A stretch of DNA of 64,000 bases from NCBI RefSeq assembly GCF_003344865.1, contig NZ_CP031165.1, positions 2,299,910 through 2,363,909 of the forward strand, read 5' to 3'. The notes beneath the pieces were generated by a model. That model did no database searches. It worked only from the letters and a program-made list of their open reading frames with translations, and was not told the DNA's origin. This DNA is from Euzebya pacifica. GTDB lineage: Bacteria; Actinomycetota; Nitriliruptoria; Euzebyales; Euzebyaceae. A program made the translations under genes and the position numbers. Numbering within the stretch: the stretch's first letter is position 1; each line of letters opens with the position of its first letter. Below are positions 42,735 through 51,406 of this stretch, piece after piece.

Positions 42735-43043
42735 ATGTCGAGGAGCCGCCCGCCATACGCGCCTGACCTGCGTGAGCAGCTGATCGCCTTGGTGAAGGCC
42801 GGTCGCACGCCGGAAGAGCTGTCACGCGACTACGAGCCGACTGCCCAGACGATCCGCAACTGGATCGCTGCCGATGCGGCCGAGGACGACCCGGATCGGC
42901 TCGGCCGGGCTGAGCGTGATGAGCTCGTCCAGCTCCGCCGGGAGAACCGGATTCTGCGCGAGGAACGCGAGATCCTGCGAAAAGCCGCGGCCTGGTTCGC
43001 TGCGGAGACCGACGCGACGCCCCGGAGGCGTTCGCGTTCATGA
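42735..43043 (+). CDS. IS3-family transposase OrfA
   Basis: 102-aa DNA-binding subunit. N-terminal helix-turn-helix (APDLREQLIALVKAGRTPEE) followed by a leucine-zipper-like coil (ELVQLRRENRILREEREIL) that mediates multimerisation in the family. ATG 42735 has AGGATGGAG upstream. OrfB begins with an ATGA overlap at its stop; in IS3 elements a frameshift in the overlap normally makes an OrfAB fusion transposase. Confidence 0.9.
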   Translation: MSRSRPPYAPDLREQLIALVKAGRTPEELSRDYEPTAQTIRNWIAADAAEDDPDRLGRAERDELVQLRRENRILREEREILRKAAAWFAAETDATPRRRSRS

Positions 43044-43888
43044 AGGCGCATCAGGCCGAGCACGCCGTCGCGACGATGGCCCGACTGCTGGAGGTCTCCA
43101 CCAGCGGCTACTACGCGTGGCTGTCCCGCCCCGACAGCCAGCGCACGATCGAGGACCGCGAGCTGACCGACCGGATCCGCCACCACCACGCCGAGTCGCG
43201 CGGCACCTACGGCGCCGGACGCATCCACGCCGACCTGCGCGCCGAAGGCTGCGAGGTGGGTGTGAAGCGTGTCGCACGGCTGATGGCAAACGCTGGACTT
43301 GCCGGGATCTCGCGCCGCCCCAAAGGCAAGACCACCCGACAGGACCGCGCCTCAGCTGCCGCCCCGGACCTGCTCGAGCGCGACTTCACCGCCACCGGGC
43401 CGGACCAGAAGTGGGTGGCCGACATCACGTATGTCCCGACGTGGCAGGGCTTCTCCTACCTCGCGATCGTGCTGGACGTGTGGTCCCGTCGGATCGTGGG
43501 CTGGGCGACCGCGCCCACCCTGCACACCCAGGTTGTGCTCGACGCGTTGAACATGGCGATCTTCCGCCGGCCTGAGGCGGTGATCCATCACAGCGACAAG
43601 GGCTGCCAATACACATCGATCGCCTTCGGGCAGCGTTGCAAGGAGACCGGCATCACCCCGTCGACCGGGTCGACCGGCGACTGCTTCGATAACAGCATGG
43701 CCGAGAGCTTCTTTGCGTCGCTGGAGTGCGAGCTGATCGACCGCACCCGGTTCGCCACCCGACACGAGGCCGACCTGGCCGTCATCGACTACATCGAGGG
43801 CTTCTACAACACCCGCCGGCGCCACTCCGCGCTGGACTACCGTTCACCCATCAACTACGAGAACGACGCCGCCCCCGAGGCGGCCTGA
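43040..43888 (+). CDS. IS3-family transposase OrfB (DDE integrase domain)
   Basis: 282-aa catalytic part. An HTH_21-like region (SRGTYGAGRIHADLRAEG) precedes the rve domain with the DDE residues in WVADITYVPT, HHSDKGCQYTS and DNSMAESFFASLECE, and the late FYNTRRRHSALDY. All three acidic residues are present and the frame is uninterrupted, so the element may still be active. Confidence 0.92.
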   Translation: MKAHQAEHAVATMARLLEVSTSGYYAWLSRPDSQRTIEDRELTDRIRHHHAESRGTYGAGRIHADLRAEGCEVGVKRVARLMANAGLAGISRRPKGKTTRQDRASAAAPDLLERDFTATGPDQKWVADITYVPTWQGFSYLAIVLDVWSRRIVGWATAPTLHTQVVLDALNMAIFRRPEAVIHHSDKGCQYTSIAFGQRCKETGITPSTGSTGDCFDNSMAESFFASLECELIDRTRFATRHEADLAVIDYIEGFYNTRRRHSALDYRSPINYENDAAPEAA

Positions 43889-43927
43889 CCCAAACCCGCC
43901 CCCGTCCACGAAACAGGGGTCACTCCA

Positions 43928-44037
43928 GATCGCAGGAGGAGCGGAGTTCCGTTTGGTGGAACGGTGGGGTGTTGGTCTGGGGGTGGGGTTGGTTGGGTGG
44001 TGGTGTTCGTGGGGGTGGAGCCGATTTGGAGGATTTG
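43928..44037 (+). promoter_or_regulatory. G/T-rich leader before the first Rieske gene
   Basis: After the IS3 end there is a small inverted repeat GTTCC-GTTTGGT-GGAAC (43946-43962), then a stretch (about 43964-44019) almost free of A and C, with several G runs of 3-5, which could form a G-quadruplex in DNA or mRNA. GGAGGA (44028-44033) is the ribosome site for ATG 44038. No promoter boxes are evident. Confidence 0.5.
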
Positions 44038-45339
44038 ATGGTGGAAGCTGGTGGGCTGGTTGTGGATGACCCGTCGCGGGGCCTGTTTCGTGTCGATCGG
44101 ACGGTGATGACGTCGGCTGCGGTGCTGGATGCGGAGATGCAGCGGGTCTTTGATCGCTGTTGGTTGTATGTGGGTCACGAGTCGGAGGTGGCCGAGCCGG
44201 GGGAGTACCGCCGTCGGGTGGTGGCGGGCCGGTCGGTGATCTTCGTGCGTGGTGCCGACGACGAGGTGCGGGTGTTGCACAACAGTTGTCCGCACCGGGG
44301 TGCGATCGTGTGCCGCACCGATGAGGGGGTGGCGACGTCGTTTCAGTGCTTCTATCACGCGTGGACGTTCGCCACTGACGGGGCGCTTCGGGGGGTGCCG
44401 GGGGTCCAGTCCTATCCGGAGGGGTTCGACCAGGCGGAGCGGTCGTTGGTGCCGGTGGCGCGGGTGGAGTCCTACCGAGGGTTCTGGTTCATGTGCCTGG
44501 ATGCCGACGCCGAACCGTTGCGGGACTACCTGGCTGACGCCTGCGAGCTGTTGGACGTCATCGTGGACCAGTCGCCGTCTGGTCGGTTGCGGGTGGTGCC
44601 GGGCCGGCAGTCCTACAGCATCCGGGCCAACTGGAAGCTGTTGGCGGAGAACAGTTATGACTCCTATCACGGCACGCCGACCCACCAGACCTACTTCTCG
44701 TATCTGCAGGCCACCGGTGGGACGTCGGATCAGGGCGACCTGAAGCGGCGGGGCGCCGCGCGGCCGTTGGGCAACGGGCATGCCTGCATCGAGTACTCCG
44801 CTCCGTGGGGCAAGCCGGTGGCCCGCTGGGTGCCCACCTTCGGGGAGCAGGCCCGGGAGGAGATGGCTGTGGTCCGCGCGCAGCTGCACGACCAGCACGG
44901 CCCCGAACGGGGTGCACGGATCACCGACACGATGCGCAACATGGTCATCTTCCCCAACCTGGTCGTCAACGACATCACGGCATTGACGGTGCGGACCTTC
45001 CAGCCAACCGGCCCCGACACGATGTCGGTGGACGCCTACGCGCTGGCCCCGGTGGAGGAGGAGGGCGAGGCGCTGCACCGACGGCTGCAGAGCTTCCTCG
45101 AGATCCTCGGACCGGCCGGGTTCGCGACCCCTGATGACGCCGAGGCGCTGGAGTCCTGCCAGATCGGGTTCGCCTCCGGTGGGGTGACCCACAACGACAT
45201 CTCCAAGGGCTACGGCACCACCGAGCGCGACGGCGAGCTGCAGATGCGCTCGTGGTGGCGCGAGTGGAACCACCGGATGACCGGCCAACCACGACAAACC
45301 GCTGGCGTCGAGTCCGCCGCGGCGGCAGAAGGAAGCTGA
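44038..45339 (+). CDS. Rieske non-heme iron oxygenase, alpha subunit (1)
   Basis: Aromatic ring-hydroxylating oxygenase large subunit, 433 aa. Rieske cluster ligands C84, H86, C104 and H107 (SCPHRGA, CFYHAWT). Mononuclear iron ligands D208, H211 and H216 in SYDSYHGTPTHQ, with the bridging D208. It incorporates O2 into an aromatic ring using electrons from a ferredoxin system not in the window. No beta subunit adjoins it: the next gene is a second alpha, so it may be a homomeric enzyme or share beta 46598. TGATG couples it to the next gene. Confidence 0.92.
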   Translation: MVEAGGLVVDDPSRGLFRVDRTVMTSAAVLDAEMQRVFDRCWLYVGHESEVAEPGEYRRRVVAGRSVIFVRGADDEVRVLHNSCPHRGAIVCRTDEGVATSFQCFYHAWTFATDGALRGVPGVQSYPEGFDQAERSLVPVARVESYRGFWFMCLDADAEPLRDYLADACELLDVIVDQSPSGRLRVVPGRQSYSIRANWKLLAENSYDSYHGTPTHQTYFSYLQATGGTSDQGDLKRRGAARPLGNGHACIEYSAPWGKPVARWVPTFGEQAREEMAVVRAQLHDQHGPERGARITDTMRNMVIFPNLVVNDITALTVRTFQPTGPDTMSVDAYALAPVEEEGEALHRRLQSFLEILGPAGFATPDDAEALESCQIGFASGGVTHNDISKGYGTTERDGELQMRSWWREWNHRMTGQPRQTAGVESAAAAEGS

Positions 45340-46601
45340 TGCAGCACATTGACTTTGACCCGCTCGTGGAGCCCACGAGGATCCACGGCAGCCTCTACAC
45401 CTCCCCGGCGGTGCACGACGCGGAGATGACCCGCATCTTCCACCGGGGCTGGGTGTTCCTCGCCCATGACTCCGAAATCGCCAATCCGGGTGACTACGTG
45501 ACCCGGACGGTCGGCGGCCAGCCATTGATCGTGGCCCGTGGCCGCGACAACGTCGTGCGGGCGTTCTTCAACCGTTGCACCCACCGGGCGAATCTGGTGT
45601 GTCGGGCCGATCAGGGGACCGCCTCGTCGTTCCGCTGCCCGTACCACGGCTGGACCTTCGCCAACGACGGGACCCTGACCGGTGTCCCGATGCGTGAGGG
45701 GTACGGCTCCGCCCACGAGGACACGCAGGCCCGGCTGGGCCTCGCCGAGATCGCGGACCTCGACACCTACCGAGGTTTCGTGTTCGGCCGGCTGACGGGC
45801 ACCGGCCCGCCGCTCATCCAACACTTGGGACGCGCCACCACCGCCATCGACCGGGTGGTCGACCTGTCGCCGACCGGGAAGCTGGACCTGGGCAACGGGT
45901 GGATCCGCCACCAGAACAGGGCGAACTGGAAGACGCTGCTGGAGAACCAGGTCGACGGGTACCACGCACTGTTCGTCCACCAGTCGGTGTATCGGGCCGT
46001 GTCCCCCCGTCGCGCCGAGTACGGGTCCGGAGACACCAGGATCGCAGTGCGGGACCTTGGCAACGGGCACTGCGAGATCGACTACACCGACGAGTGGCGC
46101 CGGCTGGACCAGGAGTTCGCATGGTTCGGCAATATCGATCGTGACCGCGTCCCCCGCTACATCGAGGCGATGACGTCGGCGCGGGGCGACCGTCTGCGGC
46201 AGCTCCTCGTTGACGGACCGCCCCACACCGTGATCTTCCCGAACCTTTTCCTCGCCGAACTCAACGTGATGATGTTCGAACCGGTCGCTCCTGGCGAGAC
46301 CGTCGTGCACACCGCCCCCGCGCGCTTGGATGGTGGCGAGGAGATGAACGAGCGGATACTGCGACGCGCCGAGGGCGCCATGGGACCAGCGGGCTTTCTC
46401 ATCGCCGACGACGCAGACATGAGCGAACGCAACCAGATCGGGTTGAAGGCAGGCACACCCGAGTGGGTGGAGCTGAGCCGGGGCCTTGAGTCGGAGGAGA
46501 CCGACACCCGCGGGACCCACAGCTTCGACGAGTCCGCCGAAACGACCCAGCGGGCGATCTGGCATCACTACCGCACGGTCATGCAGGGGAACGTCGCATG
46601 A
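45339..46601 (+). CDS. Rieske non-heme iron oxygenase, alpha subunit (2)
   Basis: 420-aa large subunit. Rieske ligands C80, H82, C100, H103 (RCTHRANL, CPYHGWT); iron ligands D206, H209, H214 (QVDGYHALFVHQ). GAAGGAAG precedes ATG 45339. The beta subunit follows with an ATGA overlap, so 45339 and 46598 form one alpha-beta oxygenase. By eye it is closer to the alpha at 59253 (shared RIHGSLYT/RVHGSLYT start and MGPAG...IADD end) than to 44038. Confidence 0.93.
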   Translation: MQHIDFDPLVEPTRIHGSLYTSPAVHDAEMTRIFHRGWVFLAHDSEIANPGDYVTRTVGGQPLIVARGRDNVVRAFFNRCTHRANLVCRADQGTASSFRCPYHGWTFANDGTLTGVPMREGYGSAHEDTQARLGLAEIADLDTYRGFVFGRLTGTGPPLIQHLGRATTAIDRVVDLSPTGKLDLGNGWIRHQNRANWKTLLENQVDGYHALFVHQSVYRAVSPRRAEYGSGDTRIAVRDLGNGHCEIDYTDEWRRLDQEFAWFGNIDRDRVPRYIEAMTSARGDRLRQLLVDGPPHTVIFPNLFLAELNVMMFEPVAPGETVVHTAPARLDGGEEMNERILRRAEGAMGPAGFLIADDADMSERNQIGLKAGTPEWVELSRGLESEETDTRGTHSFDESAETTQRAIWHHYRTVMQGNVA

Positions 46602-47101
46602 CCGCGGCCCACGACCAGGCCGACCCGGCTGCCCCGTGGGGCGTACCCGCCGACGCCCTTGCCTTCCTGATCAAGGAGGCCCGTCTGGCCGACGAGCACG
46701 CGTACGAAGCGTGGGAGTCCCTGTGGGACGACGAGGCCCTGTACTGGGTGCCACGCGACCCTGAGCGCCCCTGGGACACACAGTTCTCCTACATCGCGGA
46801 CAACCGTGCACGGCTGCACAGCCGGATCGCGCAGCTGTGCACCGGCCACCGCTACTCCCAGGTCCCCCAGTCCCGGATGCGTCGAATGCTGTCCAACTTC
46901 GAGGTCACCTCCCAGGACGCCGAGCTGACCCAGGTGGCCTGCAACTTCGTCCTTCACGAATACCGGCTGGGGGCAACCGTGTGGGCGGGGCGCTACCGCT
47001 ACACAATTGCTCACCGCACGGATGGCCTGCGGCTTCGAAAGAAGGTCGTGGAGCTCGTCAACGCGGCTGGCCCAATTCCGACTCTGGGATTCTTGATCTG
47101 A
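46598..47101 (+). CDS. Ring-hydroxylating dioxygenase beta subunit (1)
   Basis: 167-aa small subunit of the alpha-beta oxygenase, SnoaL/NTF2-like cone fold, structural role. Typical blocks: ESLWDDEALYWVPRDPE, YIADNRARLHSRIAQL, SQVPQSRMRRMLSNFE and the end LRKKVVELVN. ATGA overlap with alpha 45339 and one-base spacing to the ligase 47103 place it in one operon. Confidence 0.92.
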   Translation: MTAAHDQADPAAPWGVPADALAFLIKEARLADEHAYEAWESLWDDEALYWVPRDPERPWDTQFSYIADNRARLHSRIAQLCTGHRYSQVPQSRMRRMLSNFEVTSQDAELTQVACNFVLHEYRLGATVWAGRYRYTIAHRTDGLRLRKKVVELVNAAGPIPTLGFLI

Positions 47102-47102
47102 G

Positions 47103-48644
47103 ATGACGTCCTTGATCGTCGGCGACATTCCGCGCCGGAATGCCCGCCGCTTCCCCCACAAGTCCGCGGTGGTCTGTGAGGACCGCACCCTGTCGTGGGC
47201 GGCGGTTGATGAGCGGGCGAACCGGCTGGCCACCGCATTGCTCGAGAGTGGCCTACGGGCGGGTGACCGGGTCGTGGTCTGCGCCCGCAACTGCTTGGAG
47301 TGGCCGGAGATCGTCTTCGGGTTGGCCAAGGCAGGGCTTGTCCTCGTTCCGATCAACACCCGGTTGGCCGTGGACGAGGTCGCCCACGCGTTGGCGACCG
47401 TCGAACCAGGTGCCGCGATCGTGCACCGGGACCAGTCGGCCGACCTGGGCGAGGCCTTCGCCGATCCCTTGCTTCCGGCCCTGGTGATCGGGGGCAGCGA
47501 GCTGGGCCGCTCCTACGACACGGCCCTCACCCACGGTCGGGCCACTGACCCGACACCGACCGACCTCCGGGGGGCCGATCCGAGAACCCTCCTGTTCACC
47601 AGCGGCACAACTGGACGGCCGAAGGCCGCGATCCACTCCCACGAGGGGATGATGCTGGCAGCGCTGGACCACTTGGTCCTCACCGGAGGCACGCACGATG
47701 ACGTGTGCTTGGCGGCCACGCCGTTCTTCACCGCCGGCGGGATGATGCGGACACTGAACTGGACCCACCTCGGCCAAACGATGGTCGTGATGCCACGGTT
47801 CGACGAGGCCGCCGCACTCGACCTCGTCCAGCGCCATCAGATCACCACCACAATCATGGTGCCGACCATGCTGGCCAGGGTGCTCGATGCCCTCACCCCG
47901 GACCACGACACCTCGTCGCTGCGGTTGCTCGGCTACGGGTCGGCCCCTGTCCCAACCGCGCTCGCCGAGGAAGCCACGGAACGGTTTGGCGTCCCGCTGT
48001 TCCAGCAGTACGGCTCGACCGAGACGGGGGGCTTGGTGACCTTCCTGTCCCCCGATCACCACCGCCGGGCACTGCACGGGGAGGACCATCTCCTCACGTC
48101 GTGTGGAGTGGAGACCCCGCTTGCGGAGATCCGGATCATGGCCGAGCCCGGGGTGGAGGCAGAGGCGGGGGCGCTCGGGGAGATCGCCGTCCGTGCACCG
48201 TCGGTGGCCCATGGCTACTGGGGCAATCCACAGGCCTGGGAAGCCAGCACCGACGACGGATGGCTCCTGACTGGCGATGTCGGACGACGGGACGAAGAGG
48301 GCCTCATCTACTTGGTCGACCGCAAGAACGACATGATCGTCAGCGGGGCATTCAACGTGTACCCGGCCGAGATCGAGCGCGTGCTCACCAGCGACCCCCG
48401 CGTGCGCCTCGCCGCGGTCATCGGGGTGGAAGATCACGATTGGGGCGAGCGTCCCGTCGCCTATGTCGTGCCGCGACAGGGCGCCGACGTGGACGGGCTG
48501 GCGGAGGAGCTGCGGCTGCTCTGCCGGGTACAGCTCGCCGGGTACAAGCAGCCCCGCGAAGTGCATCTGCGCAACGACTTGCCCATCACGGCGGCCGGAA
48601 AGATTCTCCGCCGCGCCCTGCGTGAGCCCACCCAAGTCCACTGA
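47103..48644 (+). CDS. AMP-forming acyl-CoA ligase (ANL superfamily)
   Basis: 513-aa ligase with P-loop TSGTTGRPKAA, QQYGSTETGG, GDVGRRDEEGLIYLVDRKND and C-terminal TAAGKILRR (catalytic Lys). ATG 47103 is one base beyond the beta-subunit stop. Within a Rieske operon it may form the CoA ester of the hydroxylated acid or of a side-chain acid; it could also act first, making the aryl-CoA. Confidence 0.9.
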   Translation: MTSLIVGDIPRRNARRFPHKSAVVCEDRTLSWAAVDERANRLATALLESGLRAGDRVVVCARNCLEWPEIVFGLAKAGLVLVPINTRLAVDEVAHALATVEPGAAIVHRDQSADLGEAFADPLLPALVIGGSELGRSYDTALTHGRATDPTPTDLRGADPRTLLFTSGTTGRPKAAIHSHEGMMLAALDHLVLTGGTHDDVCLAATPFFTAGGMMRTLNWTHLGQTMVVMPRFDEAAALDLVQRHQITTTIMVPTMLARVLDALTPDHDTSSLRLLGYGSAPVPTALAEEATERFGVPLFQQYGSTETGGLVTFLSPDHHRRALHGEDHLLTSCGVETPLAEIRIMAEPGVEAEAGALGEIAVRAPSVAHGYWGNPQAWEASTDDGWLLTGDVGRRDEEGLIYLVDRKNDMIVSGAFNVYPAEIERVLTSDPRVRLAAVIGVEDHDWGERPVAYVVPRQGADVDGLAEELRLLCRVQLAGYKQPREVHLRNDLPITAAGKILRRALREPTQVH

Positions 48645-48718
48645 GTGGAACGCGGTTCGCGCGTTCATTGTCCAAAGGTCAGATAATCACCGTCCCTACG
48701 TGAGAGGAGCCGAGGTAG

Positions 48719-49576
48719 ATGCCTGGACCCAGAATGGTTTTATGCGTGTCCCACAGCCCGCTAATGGACGGCGCCAACGGCGGCTTGGCAGGCAGCCGAT
48801 TCAGCGAGGCTCTCGATCTGGCGGCGGCGGAGGTGGCGCGCTTCAGTCCTGAGCTCGTCGTCTTCTTCGGCCCGGATCATGTGCGGGCGTTCGTGGACGT
48901 CGTGCCCAGCGTCGCCGTGGTTCGCAGCGCCGTCGGGTACGGCGACTGGGGCACCCCGGACGGTGACTACGACGTTGATCGGGAGACGGCCGACAGCGTC
49001 GCGGTTGCCCTTCTCGAGTCCGGCGTTGATGTCACCGTGGGGGACGGCGTGAGGCTTGACCACGGCTTCGGGCAGAGCTGGATGCAACTCATCGGGGAGC
49101 TCGACGCCGTGCCGATGGTTCCGATCGTGCTCAACTGCGCCCGACCACCCCTGGCACCGCTCTCACGGGCGCTCGGTGTCGGGCGCCGTGTCGGTGAGCA
49201 CCTGGCGCAGGACCCCCGTCGCATCATGTTCCTTGGCAGTGGTGGCCTCTCCCACTCCCCGCCGGCGCTGGAGACCGACACCAGCCACTTGTCGGAGGAC
49301 GAACGGCGCCAGTTCAACCTGGACCGGGTCAAGGCTGCCGGTGAGCGCGTCGACCCCGAGTGGGACGACCGGGTGCTGACCGCCCTTTGCGCCGGCGAGC
49401 TCGACCAGCTCGCGTCGATGACCGCCGAGGAGGTGGTCGTGGCGGGAGTTGGCGCCAATGAGCTCCGGACTTGGATCGCGGCCTGCGCCGCCAGCCCAGT
49501 CCTTCCGCGCCGCGTGGCCTATGAGCCGGTTCCGCAATGGATCACTGGGATGGGCCTGATCGCGAGCCCCGCATGA
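48719..49576 (+). CDS. Class III extradiol dioxygenase, MhpB-like
   Basis: 285-aa LigB-superfamily enzyme that resembles 2,3-dihydroxyphenylpropionate 1,2-dioxygenase (MhpB, about 314 aa): SHSPLMDG with H12, FFGPDH with H54, LDHGFGQSW with H115, FLGSGGLSHSPP with H179, and the end PVPQWITGMG. It would cleave a catechol-type ring next to a hydroxyl. ATG 48719 has GAGAGGAG and GAGGTAG upstream after a 74-bp gap that may hold an internal promoter. The alpha subunit 49573 overlaps by ATGA, pairing ring hydroxylation with ring cleavage. Confidence 0.88.
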   Translation: MPGPRMVLCVSHSPLMDGANGGLAGSRFSEALDLAAAEVARFSPELVVFFGPDHVRAFVDVVPSVAVVRSAVGYGDWGTPDGDYDVDRETADSVAVALLESGVDVTVGDGVRLDHGFGQSWMQLIGELDAVPMVPIVLNCARPPLAPLSRALGVGRRVGEHLAQDPRRIMFLGSGGLSHSPPALETDTSHLSEDERRQFNLDRVKAAGERVDPEWDDRVLTALCAGELDQLASMTAEEVVVAGVGANELRTWIAACAASPVLPRRVAYEPVPQWITGMGLIASPA

Positions 49577-50874
49577 GCCGGTCACTAGCCCCTGCCGAGC
49601 GCGCCCTGGAGATGGTGGACACCCAGCGGGTTCACCGCGACATTTATCGTGACCCGGAGGTCTTCATCGCCGAGATGGACCGGATCTTCGCTCGGTCCTG
49701 GGTGTATGTGGCTCATGAGTCGGAAGTCAGGGAAGCCGGCGACTACAAGACCACGCGAATTGGCACCCAGCCGGTCATCGTGAACCGAGACCGGCAGGGA
49801 GTGCTTCGGGTGATGCTCAACCGCTGCCGTCACCGCGCGGCAAGCGTGTGCCAGTTGAGGAGCGGCAACGCCACGTCCTTCCGCTGCCAGTACCACGGGT
49901 GGACCTACGACGCGTCAGGGGATCTCGTTGGGTTGCCGTTCCCCGAGGGGTACCAGCACCGCGACCGAGACGAACTCGGCCTGGTCCAGGCCGCACGGGT
50001 CGAAAGCTACCGGGGGCTCGTCTTCGCCAGTCTTGCCCCAGACGTCCCCTCGCTGGAAGACCATCTCAAGGGCGCCCGCCACTATATCGATCGCTTCATG
50101 GACCACCTGCCTGGCCACCAACTGGAGGTTGCCGACCAGGCGCACCGCATGGTCTTCAACGGCAACTGGAAGCTACAGATGGAGAACGGGGTCGATGGCT
50201 ACCACGCCAACTTCACCCACCAGTCGTTCTTCGCATTGATGCAGCAGGCAACCGGCCAGCAATCCCGGTACATCTCCAGCAAGGAGGAAGCCGAGTCGGA
50301 TGGCCCGACCTCGGCTCATCTGGGAAACGGGCACGGTCTGCTGGATCAGAGCCAGGCGGCGAGTGGCGTACTCCGCCAGCGGCTGCGCACCCTGCAGGAC
50401 GCGCCGCCCGACAACGCCGATCTTGCCGACTTCTTCGGGGTGCCCGATGGTGAGGCGCTGTACGCCGCCACGTCGGGGCCCGGGTTCAACGTCTCGGTGT
50501 TCCCCAATCTGCAACTCATCGGCATTCAGATACGGGAGATCCAGCCGGTGGCAGTGGACCGCACCGAGGTGATCATTCGCCCGATGCTCGGAACCGGTGC
50601 CCCCACCGCCATCAACCGCCTTCGACTTCGCTACCACGAGATGTTCTATGGGATCGGTGGCTTCGGGCAGCCAGATGACATGGAGATGTTTCGGCGGGTC
50701 GACGCCGGCTTGGACGCGACCGACGACGAGTGGCTGTGGCTGGATCGCGGGAGTCGACGAGAGCGTCCGGGCGCTGAGGAGGGACAGCGCGTCGGCCACA
50801 TCACCGACGAGACCCCGCAGCGAGGCCAGTACGCGCACTACCGCAAGCTGATGTCGGCTGAGGGGGGAGAGTGA
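49573..50874 (+). CDS. Rieske non-heme iron oxygenase, alpha subunit (3)
   Basis: 433-aa large subunit. Rieske ligands C85, H87, C105, H108 (RCRHRAAS, CQYHGWT); iron ligands D208, H211, H216 (GVDGYHANFTHQ). ATG 49573 overlaps the MhpB-like stop. The beta subunit 50874 follows by TGATG. Together with the preceding dioxygenase this is a compact hydroxylate-then-cleave module. Confidence 0.93.
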   Translation: MSRSLAPAERALEMVDTQRVHRDIYRDPEVFIAEMDRIFARSWVYVAHESEVREAGDYKTTRIGTQPVIVNRDRQGVLRVMLNRCRHRAASVCQLRSGNATSFRCQYHGWTYDASGDLVGLPFPEGYQHRDRDELGLVQAARVESYRGLVFASLAPDVPSLEDHLKGARHYIDRFMDHLPGHQLEVADQAHRMVFNGNWKLQMENGVDGYHANFTHQSFFALMQQATGQQSRYISSKEEAESDGPTSAHLGNGHGLLDQSQAASGVLRQRLRTLQDAPPDNADLADFFGVPDGEALYAATSGPGFNVSVFPNLQLIGIQIREIQPVAVDRTEVIIRPMLGTGAPTAINRLRLRYHEMFYGIGGFGQPDDMEMFRRVDAGLDATDDEWLWLDRGSRRERPGAEEGQRVGHITDETPQRGQYAHYRKLMSAEGGE

Positions 50875-51359
50875 TGGGTGTGTCACTCAGCGAGCTCGCG
50901 GGGGAGGACATTCAGCGCTTCCTTGCCACCGAGGCCGTGCTGCTGGATGAACGCCGTTTCACCGAATGGCTGGACCTGTGGGCGCCCGACGCGTGCTACT
51001 GGATACCGGTCGACCCGGACCTGGCCGGAGGCGACGACGCGGTCAACCACGTGTATGACGACCATGCCCGTCTTCGTACGCGCGTGGCCCGTCTGCTCGG
51101 ACCGGCGGCCCACACCGAAGAGCCGCCTCCGCGGTCCACGCGGGTCCACGGTCCGCCGGTTCTCAAGGCAACCGGCGAGCTGGCTCACGTCGTGACGCCG
51201 TTCGTCCTCACCGCACACCGTCAAGGCGCGACAGCCCTGGTGTCCGGGCGTTACCACCACCACCTCCGCACCACTGATGACGGTCTTCGTATCGTCACCA
51301 AACGGGTCGACCTCATCGACGCCGATGCGCCGCTGAACACGTTGCCGACCCTTCTCTGA
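50874..51359 (+). CDS. Ring-hydroxylating dioxygenase beta subunit (2)
   Basis: 161-aa small subunit with the SnoaL-like pattern: EWLDLWAPDACYWIPVDPD, HVYDDHARLRTRVARL and TKRVDLIDADAPLNTLP. ATG 50874 shares a base with the alpha stop; GTG 50871 directly before it is a less likely start. Forms an alpha-beta oxygenase with 49573. Confidence 0.92.
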   Translation: MGVSLSELAGEDIQRFLATEAVLLDERRFTEWLDLWAPDACYWIPVDPDLAGGDDAVNHVYDDHARLRTRVARLLGPAAHTEEPPPRSTRVHGPPVLKATGELAHVVTPFVLTAHRQGATALVSGRYHHHLRTTDDGLRIVTKRVDLIDADAPLNTLPTLL

Positions 51360-51406
51360 GCCTAGCCGAACCCCGGGCAGCTGGACCGGGACCAACCCAG
51401 ATAGGA

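Larger units (their letters stand above)
42679..43927 (+). mobile_element. IS3-family insertion sequence, complete
   Basis: 1249-bp element with 24-bp imperfect terminal inverted repeats: left TGGAGTGATCCCGG... (42679-42702), right read inward TGGAGTGACCCCTG... (43904-43927), both reaching GTGGAC. GAT flanks each side (42676-42678, 43928-43930), the 3-bp duplication usual for IS3. It carries two intact overlapping reading frames and looks recent. Confidence 0.88.

Noticed and set aside
43855-45525. A 556-codon open frame on the minus strand opposite the first Rieske gene
   Set aside because: The plus strand has complete Rieske and iron motifs; the antisense frame has no recognisable domain and is a by-product of strong codon bias in G/T-rich DNA.
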